A stretch of 9,812 nucleotides of DNA from Hyphomicrobiales bacterium (GTDB lineage: Bacteria > Pseudomonadota > Alphaproteobacteria > Rhizobiales > Xanthobacteraceae), in assembly GCA_003133345.1 (NCBI GenBank), contig PKXB01000235.1:3969-13780 (forward strand), read 5' to 3'. Below the pieces are notes generated by a model. It ran no database searches and was not told where the DNA came from. It saw only the letters and a program-made list of their open reading frames with translations. Position numbers and translations under genes: made by a program. The stretch's first letter is position 1; every line of letters begins with the position of its first letter. Below are positions 6,778-9,812 of the stretch, one piece after another.

Positions 6778-7515
6778 TCATCGCCTGGTCAGCACGCCGA
6801 GGCGCAGATAGGGGCTGGAGCGATGATCGCTATCGCCGGACCAGCCGGCCGCCGCCGACCATTCCCATTGCTCGGTCTTCAATCCGGTCAGGTGGACGCC
6901 GAATCGTAACTGGCTATAGCCGACGCAGGCAAAGGTCTGCGCCTCCGGGCCGAGATAGAACCAATCGTGCAGCCGCCAGCCATAAGCGACGCGCGCCGAA
7001 TAACCGGTGGCGATCGAAGACAGCGACGCGTCGGCGGCGACCATGGTGGCGGGCGTCGGTTCGAACCACAGATTGACGGCGCCGCGGATACCGACGGATG
7101 TACCGTGCAGTCGGTTGGACGGATCGTAGGGACTGGTGACGTCGTTCTTGATGTCGGGCCCGGCGAAAACCTTGAGCTCGAGCCGGTCGCGCTTGAACCG
7201 CTAGCCCGGCAGTACCTGCGCCTCCTCCTCGGCGCCGATCACCCAGGCATTGTCGAGCGCGCCGGAGCGGTAACGGTACAGCCCGCCCGAAGCCAAGAGC
7301 TGCAGCGTGAAGCCCTCGTGGTCGAGCCCGCCGGGCGACCACTGCAGGCCGCCGTGCATGAAACGGCCGTCGCGCCACAGGTCGGCGCCCGAAAACAAAA
7401 GGAATTGCGCGCCGTCGTCGCCGGCCCGGGCAGGTCCGGTGGACACGCAAACGCAACAACCACTGAAGGCCACGGCGACGACCATCGCCGCGCTTACGCG
7501 TCCCCCGCGACTCAT
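6778..7515 (-). pseudogene. bcsS: bcsS-like cellulose biosynthesis gene interrupted by an in-frame amber codon
   Basis: Read on the minus strand from ATG at 7515-7513, a signal peptide (cleavage near ARA-GDDG) is followed by a beta-rich chain. Codon 105 is TAG (7203-7201), and the same frame then stays open without other stops to TGA at 6780-6778. The 140 codons after the amber continue the protein, with RFKRDRLELKVFAGPD, then GIRGAVNLWFEPTPATM, AYGWRL, YLGPEAQ and an ending RLGVLTRR. This matches my memory of BcsS, a presumed outer-membrane beta-barrel protein linked to cellulose synthesis in Hyphomicrobiales. Related proteins read G-Y-R-F at the interruption, so one base change from a Tyr codon explains the TAG. 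Unsuppressed, the product would be 104 residues without the C-terminal barrel strands. A restart at ATG 7044 has no visible ribosome site. It could be a recent pseudogene or a sequencing error. The family call is fairly sure. Confidence 0.75.
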
Positions 7516-7686
7516 TGAGGCCCCCGAGCCCCAGAACAGCCAGGCAGAAACGCACCAGGTTACCTTCTCAACTTAAGCGTGCCGGGCGACGGGAGTCGAG
7601 GCCGATTTGCAAAATCCGGATAGAACAACGGGCGGCCAAGCGGTATATGCAGGCAAGCGATAGGGCGCTCGCTGAACGAGGACTTC

Positions 7687-8925
7687 ATGGCCGCTGCAAC
7701 CGCCGATAATGCCTTGCAAGCCGACAAAAGCGCCCGCCGGCGGTCGATCGCTTTCCTCAACTGGGCGCACGCGCTCGATCATTTCGTGCTGCTGATCTAT
7801 CCGACGGTCGTGATCGGGCTGGAGGTGATCTACCAGCGGCCCTATGCCGAGCTGATCGCGCTGTCGACCGCGGCTTTCGTCGCCTTCGGTGTGTTTTCGC
7901 TGCCCGCCGGCTGGCTCGCCGATCGCTGGAGCCGCCGCAACATGATGGCGGCGTTCTATATCGGCTGCGGCGTCTCGCTGGTGGGCGTCGCGGCGGCGCC
8001 CAATCTGGTGGGGCTCGCCATCGCCCTGTTCGCGCTCGGGGTGTTCGCCGCGATCTATCACCCGGTCGGCATGCCGATGCTGTTGGAAGCTTCCAAAGCG
8101 CAGGGGCGCTCCATCGCGTTCAACGGCGTGTGCGGCAATCTGGGCGCGGCGCTGGCCGCCGGCGTCGCCGCCACGATCGCCTCCTGGCTGGGCTGGCGCG
8201 CGGCGTTCCTAGTGCCGGCACTGGTGTGCATCGCCACGGGCATCGCCTATGTCATGCTGGTCCCCGACGACCGCCACCACACGGCGAGCCGCAAGAAGAC
8301 CGCCGATGTGGTGCTCTCGCAACGCGCGGCCCTGATCATGTTCGGCCTCTATGTGGTGATCTCGCTCGCCGGCGGCTTGACCTTCAACACCATCTCGATC
8401 GCGCTGCCCAAGATCGTGGACGAGCGGCTGGGCGCCGACGTGCCGCTACTTTGGGTCGGCTCGGTCGCCACCGCGGTATTCATGTGCGGCGCGGTGGCGC
8501 AGATCGTGGTCGGCCGGCTGGTCGAGTGGTTCAGGCCCTATCAATTGTTCGCCGTGATCGTGGCGCTGCAATTCCTCGGCATCCTGTGGGCGGCCAATTC
8601 GAGCGGCCTGATGCTGATCCTGGCGCTCGCCGTCACCATGGCGGCGATCTACGGACAGGTGACGGTCGGCGATCTGGTGATCGCGCGCTACACCGCCGAT
8701 GCCTGGCGCGGCCGCGTCTATGCGGTGCGCTATTTCCTCACCTTCGTGTCGGCGGGCGCCGCGGTGTCGATCATCGCCTGGCTCTACAGCCGCGGCGGCT
8801 TCGACCTGCTGCTGATGGCGGTCGCCGGCATCGCGGCGGTGTTCCTGGTGGGCGTGCTCGGCATCGTGTTCCTGGTCTCGGGCGTGGAGCGCGCGCGCAA
8901 CCGGGCGGCGCAGCCGGCGGAATAG
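7687..8925 (+). CDS. Major facilitator superfamily transporter (Fsr-like)
   Basis: This 412-residue protein has about twelve hydrophobic segments in two halves separated by a charged cytoplasmic loop (about 193-210). The MFS motif between helices 2 and 3 reads GWLADRWSRR at 75-84. The first helix region LNWAHALDHFVLLIYP (24-39), the YHPVGMP segment (124-130) and the FNGVCGNLGAALA stretch resemble the fosmidomycin-resistance (Fsr) branch of MFS exporters. The ATG is preceded by GAGGA at 7678-7682. The upstream gap (7516-7686) is shared with the divergent bcsS-like gene and has only a weak -10-like TATATG at 7644-7649. No regulator is adjacent, and the RIME-like palindrome follows 10 bases after the stop. 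It probably exports a small molecule by proton antiport; the substrate is unknown. Confidence 0.9.
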   Translation: MAAATADNALQADKSARRRSIAFLNWAHALDHFVLLIYPTVVIGLEVIYQRPYAELIALSTAAFVAFGVFSLPAGWLADRWSRRNMMAAFYIGCGVSLVGVAAAPNLVGLAIALFALGVFAAIYHPVGMPMLLEASKAQGRSIAFNGVCGNLGAALAAGVAATIASWLGWRAAFLVPALVCIATGIAYVMLVPDDRHHTASRKKTADVVLSQRAALIMFGLYVVISLAGGLTFNTISIALPKIVDERLGADVPLLWVGSVATAVFMCGAVAQIVVGRLVEWFRPYQLFAVIVALQFLGILWAANSSGLMLILALAVTMAAIYGQVTVGDLVIARYTADAWRGRVYAVRYFLTFVSAGAAVSIIAWLYSRGGFDLLLMAVAGIAAVFLVGVLGIVFLVSGVERARNRAAQPAE

Positions 8926-8935
8926 CTTTTTCTTG

Positions 8936-8984
8936 GCGCATGATCTTATCCGAAAACCGGTTCCCACTTTTCGGGATCATGCGC
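8936..8984. repeat. RIME-like palindromic intergenic repeat
   Basis: This 49-base inverted repeat nearly fills the 60-base space between the convergent MFS and DUF488 genes. The outer arms GCGCATGATC (8936-8945) and GATCATGCGC (8975-8984) pair over 10 bases. An inner stem CCGAAAA (8950-8956) with TTTTCGG (8968-8974) pairs over 7 bases around an 11-base loop, with a 4-base bulge TTAT on the left. The core CCGGTTCCCACTTTTCGG is one I recognise from repeats recurring many times in Bradyrhizobium, Rhizobium and relatives (RIME-type elements). A T-run at 8927-8931 precedes it. In RNA from either strand it would fold into a strong hairpin, so it may also end or protect both convergent transcripts. 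Confidence 0.8.
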
Positions 8985-8985
8985 G

Positions 8986-9438
8986 CTAAAACAGCGGCGG
9001 GATCAGGTCGTCGACCTTCACGCGCGTGCGCTTCTTCACCAGCGCGGCGATGCGGCTGCGGTGGCATTCGTTCGGATCGCGCTCGTAGCACAGCAGACAG
9101 ACGCGTTTGCCGGATTTGATCAGCGCCAGCAGTTCGCCGAGCGCAGCTTGCGCCTCGGGTGTCTTGATGTGCTTGTCGTAGATGCGCCAGAGCGCCTCAA
9201 AGTCGCCAGCGCGCGCGGCCTGGCGGCCTTGCGCAGGTGTCCCGAGTTTTTGCAGATGGATATAGGCGATTCCGGCCTCGTCGAGAGAGGCCGCGAGCTG
9301 GCGCTTGGAAAAACCGGGGCGGCGCGAGGCCGCGACCGCGCGGATATCGACTAACAGGTCGATCTTGGCGCGCTTGAGCTCGCCCAACACAGCGTCGGGC
9401 TTGGCCTGCTGGTAGCCGATCGTAAACAAAGTCTGCAT
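8986..9438 (-). CDS. DUF488 family protein
   Basis: This 150-residue protein shows the DUF488 hallmarks: TIGYQ near the N-terminus (6-10), VDIRAVAASRRPGFSKRQL (about 30-48), a LGTP segment (about 65-68) and CYERDPNECHRSRIA (about 117-131), whose Cys, Glu, Arg and His residues are the most conserved of the family. The molecular function is not established. The ATG at 9438 was chosen because MQTLFTIGYQ matches the usual family N-terminus. A TTG at 9462 would add eight residues (MCHFNDGA) and has an AGGGG ribosome-site candidate upstream that the ATG lacks, so the longer form is possible. The gene ends in TAG one base beyond the palindromic repeat and converges on the MFS gene. It is not obviously linked to groEL, which lies upstream on the same strand behind a terminator. 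Confidence 0.87.
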   Translation of the reverse strand: MQTLFTIGYQQAKPDAVLGELKRAKIDLLVDIRAVAASRRPGFSKRQLAASLDEAGIAYIHLQKLGTPAQGRQAARAGDFEALWRIYDKHIKTPEAQAALGELLALIKSGKRVCLLCYERDPNECHRSRIAALVKKRTRVKVDDLIPPLF

Positions 9439-9448
9439 GGCGCCGTCA

Positions 9449-9475
9449 TTGAAATGACACAACTAGCCCCTATAT
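9449..9475 (+). promoter_or_regulatory. Heat-shock (RpoH/sigma-32)-like promoter motif on the plus strand
   Basis: TTGAAA at 9449-9454, twelve bases, then CCCCTATAT at 9467-9475 follow the form of RpoH promoters (TTGAAA, 11-14 bases, CCCCAT-A/T-T). It points right, away from the DUF488 gene whose 5' end it overlaps, into about 130 bases with no convincing gene, ending at the hairpin at 9609-9634. The match was read by eye and could be chance; the same bases may instead hold the minus-strand promoter of the DUF488 gene. Confidence 0.3.
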
Positions 9476-9608
9476 GGTGGTCAAGTTGGCGAGCCGGAAG
9501 TGTTGAGTACGGAACGCCCTGACGGCCACGATGAGATTCAAGGCGACGGCGGATGTACCCGCGCCTCTCATTTGTGGTCGTTTTCATTTTCAGCGCTGTG
9601 TGATGAAA

Positions 9609-9634
9609 AAGGCCCGGGATTTCTCCCGGGCCTT
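9609..9634. terminator. Rho-independent terminator of groEL, probably bidirectional
   Basis: A perfect 11-base stem, AAGGCCCGGGA (9609-9619) with TCCCGGGCCTT (9624-9634), closes a TTTC loop. Read on the minus strand the stem runs into a T-run (complement of the A-run at 9606-9610), 27 bases after the groEL stop codon. Read on the plus strand it is followed by the T-rich tract to 9644 (TTCTTTATTTTT counted from 9633), so it could also end plus-strand transcripts entering from the left. Confidence 0.92.
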
Positions 9635-9660
9635 CTTTATTTTTGGCTGGAGCGGAAGGT

Positions 9661-9812
9661 TTAGAAGTCCATCCCGCCGCCGCCCATGCCGCCCATTCCG
9701 CCGCCGCCCGGCATACCGCCGCCCTGGCCCTTCTTCTGCGGAACCTCGGCGACCATCGCCTCGGTGGTGATCAGCAGGCCAGCGACCGACGCCGCGCCCT
9801 GGATCGCCGAAC
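9661..9812 (-). CDS. groL: 60 kDa chaperonin GroEL, C-terminal end (5' part outside window)
   Basis: Read on the minus strand, the last 49 residues are open from the window edge to TAA at 9663-9661. They contain [19 protein letters not shown], the final helix region of the GroEL equatorial domain, followed by VPQKKGQ and the flexible Gly/Met tail ending in GGGGMDF. GroEL forms the double-ring ATP-dependent folding chamber in the cytoplasm with GroES; the tail projects into the cavity floor. Only about a tenth of the gene is in the window, so the copy type (many Hyphomicrobiales carry several groESL operons) and the promoter (CIRCE or RpoH) cannot be judged. A strong terminator follows. Confidence 0.96.
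   Translation of the reverse strand, partial: SAIQGAASVAGLLITTEAMVAEVPQKKGQGGGMPGGGGMGGMGGGGMDF

Noticed and set aside
6914..7555. A 213-codon minus-strand frame over the bcsS-like gene
   Set aside because: It avoids the amber codon, which made it tempting, but it is in a different frame and reads as Arg-rich nonsense, while the bcsS-like motifs are all in the frame with the TAG.
8130..9119. A 329-codon plus-strand frame overlapping the MFS gene
   Set aside because: It runs out of frame through the MFS coding region and on through the palindromic repeat into the antisense of DUF488; its Arg-rich translation has no membrane or domain pattern.
9445..9458. A GTCATT-GA-AATGAC inverted repeat between the two candidate DUF488 starts
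   Set aside because: Arms of six bases arise readily by chance and no regulator is nearby; noted only because it overlaps the heat-shock-like motif.
9500..9664. A possible 54-codon plus-strand ORF (GTG or TTG start) across the terminator
   Set aside because: It reads through the hairpin (PGFLPGLLYFW is simply the translated stem and T-tract) and overlaps the groEL stop antisense, so it is most likely chance.
9661..9730. The GGC/ATG-rich stretch near the right edge, looking like a simple repeat
   Set aside because: It encodes the normal Gly/Met tail of GroEL and is not an independent repeat element.
1..9812. CRISPR arrays, tRNA or rRNA genes, insertion sequences, phage genes
   Set aside because: No evenly spaced repeats, cloverleaf sequences, transposase motifs or integrase genes were seen on either strand.

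Overview
The window looks like chromosomal DNA from a high-GC alphaproteobacterium of the Hyphomicrobiales (Bradyrhizobium, Rhodopseudomonas or Xanthobacteraceae relatives). Three things point there. The right edge encodes a GroEL C-terminus ending in a Gly/Met tail and MDF. A cellulose-biosynthesis BcsS-type gene is present, a family I know mainly from this order. A palindromic intergenic repeat resembles the RIME-type repeats of rhizobia. Gene identities rest on protein motifs read by eye; no database search was run.

Layout. (1) 1-2582, plus strand: end of a molybdenum-cofactor maturation operon. It holds a split XdhC/CoxI pair (the first cut by the window edge) and a fused molybdopterin-binding/MocA-like nucleotidyltransferase, tightly coupled. 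Such genes normally accompany a xanthine dehydrogenase or CO dehydrogenase-type hydroxylase, presumably upstream of the window. (2) 2652-3053, plus: a small secreted cysteine-rich DUF4189 protein. (3) 3151-6776, plus: a self-contained export operon. A TetR/AcrR repressor gene sits behind a promoter that overlaps an 18-bp palindromic operator. It is followed by an inner-membrane lipoprotein adaptor (HlyD/YbhG type), an ABC ATPase and one ABC-2 permease, each overlapping the previous gene by 4 bases. This resembles the E. coli cecR-ybhGFSR layout with a single permease gene in view. (4) 6778-7515, minus: a bcsS-like gene interrupted by one in-frame amber codon, converging on the permease gene with a 1-base gap. 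(5) 7687-8925, plus: an MFS transporter, followed by a palindromic repeat at 8936-8984. (6) 8986-9438, minus: a DUF488 protein. (7) 9609-9812, minus: the 3' end of groEL and its terminator.

Most of the window is ordinary, well-packed coding sequence. I see no clear new system. The points most worth a second look are the single nonsense codon in the bcsS-like gene, the operator/promoter overlap in front of the efflux operon, the RIME-like palindrome, and a heat-shock-type promoter motif on the plus strand between the DUF488 gene and groEL that has no obvious gene downstream.
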